The notes under the pieces: model-generated | What the model was told of the DNA's origin: nothing | Seen by the model: only the letters and a program-made list of their open reading frames with translations | The model's database searches: none | Assembly: GCA_017453765.1 (NCBI GenBank) | Contig: JAFTEG010000331.1 | Span: 1-7,326, forward strand | DNA: 7,326 nt | Direction: 5' to 3' | Source: Selenomonadaceae bacterium | GTDB lineage: Bacteria > Bacillota > Negativicutes > Selenomonadales > Selenomonadaceae | Shown: positions 6,429 to 7,326 of the stretch, piece by piece | Layout: every line of letters begins with the position of its first letter | Position numbering within the stretch: position 1 is the stretch's first letter | Translations under genes and position numbers: made by a program

Positions 6429-6440
6429 CAAATTTTTTTA

Positions 6441-6863
6441 TCAGCTGTGAATATTTTTGACTAACAATCTGGCTTTTGCGCGGGCTAATGCCGCCTCTGC
6501 GCGTTTTATGTCGATGATTGAATCTTTTGAAGAACTTTTGTAAGCCGCAATTCTTTCTTCGGCGCGTTTCAGTGAAGACTTTGCGCGCTCCACGTCGATT
6601 GAATCGGGAAGTTCCGCCGCGTCCGCCAAGACGGTTATTTTATCGGGCGTGACTTCCATAAATCCGCCTGAAGTTGCTACCAATTCTTCATTGCCGCCAA
6701 CTTTTATTCGCATTGCGTGCGTCAAAAGTTCCGTCAAAAGATTGGCATGTTTCGGCAAAATTCCCAATTCGCCCGCCTTTGAACGAACGATTAACATATC
6801 AATATCCTTGCCGAAAATTTCGCCTTTATCGGGAGTGACAATTTCCAGCTTAATCGTCGCCAT
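6441..6863 (-). CDS. atpC: F1Fo ATP synthase epsilon subunit
   Basis: The epsilon subunit is part of the central stalk of F1, with gamma, and its C-terminal helices can inhibit ATP hydrolysis. The 140-residue protein has the usual length. The N-terminal beta-sandwich spans about 1-84, with the diagnostic GELGILPKHANLLTEL at 31-46 and TSGGFMEV at 64-71. The C-terminal helical hairpin spans about 88-136. IDVERA at 89-94 fits the I/L-D-x-x-R-A motif known to bind ATP in Bacillus epsilon subunits. The ATG at 6863 is 3 nt after the atpD stop. Its ribosome site is an unusual AAGGGGG (6878-6872) within the atpD end. It is the last gene of the operon and is followed by a terminator. Confidence 0.97.
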   Translation of the reverse strand: MATIKLEIVTPDKGEIFGKDIDMLIVRSKAGELGILPKHANLLTELLTHAMRIKVGGNEELVATSGGFMEVTPDKITVLADAAELPDSIDVERAKSSLKRAEERIAAYKSSSKDSIIDIKRAEAALARAKARLLVKNIHS

Positions 6864-6866
6864 AGA

Positions 6867-7326
<460 letters not shown>

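Overview
The window has two unrelated parts that meet tail to tail. The left part (about 1-4757, + strand) is a three-gene cluster of large, lysine-poor proteins rich in Gly, Ser, Asn, Asp and Tyr, with RTX-like (haemolysin-type calcium-binding) repeats. The right part (about 4945-7326, - strand) holds housekeeping genes: the end of the F1Fo ATP synthase operon (atpD 3' part, atpC), a small TIGR04076-type protein and galE. The style of GalE and of the RTX-like proteins, the AGGAGG ribosome sites and the moderate GC content suggest an anaerobe of the Negativicutes (Selenomonas/Anaerovibrio-like). This assignment is inference; no rRNA or other marker is present.

Left part: a candidate promoter (-35 TTGACT at 24-29, -10 TATAAT at 44-49) contains an (AT)n tract that fills most of the spacer and runs into the -10 box. 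The spacer is 14 bp, too short for good activity, and each AT unit gained or lost would shift it by 2 bp. This is the layout expected of a phase-variable promoter. It is followed by two tandem paralogues (125-1252 and 1350-2663) and a longer RTX-like protein (2703-4688). All three end in the same type of module, a degenerate RTX roll followed by a short C-terminal beta segment. None has a signal peptide or membrane segment, so they are probably type I secretion substrates or surface proteins whose transporter is encoded elsewhere. A strong rho-independent terminator at 4721-4757 closes the cluster.

Junction: between the convergent units lies an inverted pair of 7-bp tandem arrays, four units at 4760-4790 and eleven at 4879-4955. 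The right array reaches into galE and supplies its stop codon and last four codons.

Right part, in transcription order (right to left): atpD (cut by the window edge) and atpC are 3 nt apart and end at a terminator at 6399-6428. Next comes a 103-aa TIGR04076-like gene with a TTG start just behind that terminator. Then comes galE with its own likely extended -10 promoter and an imperfect palindrome near its start point.

The most interesting items are the possible slippage-controlled RTX-like cluster with its shared C-terminal module, and the heptamer inverted-array element.
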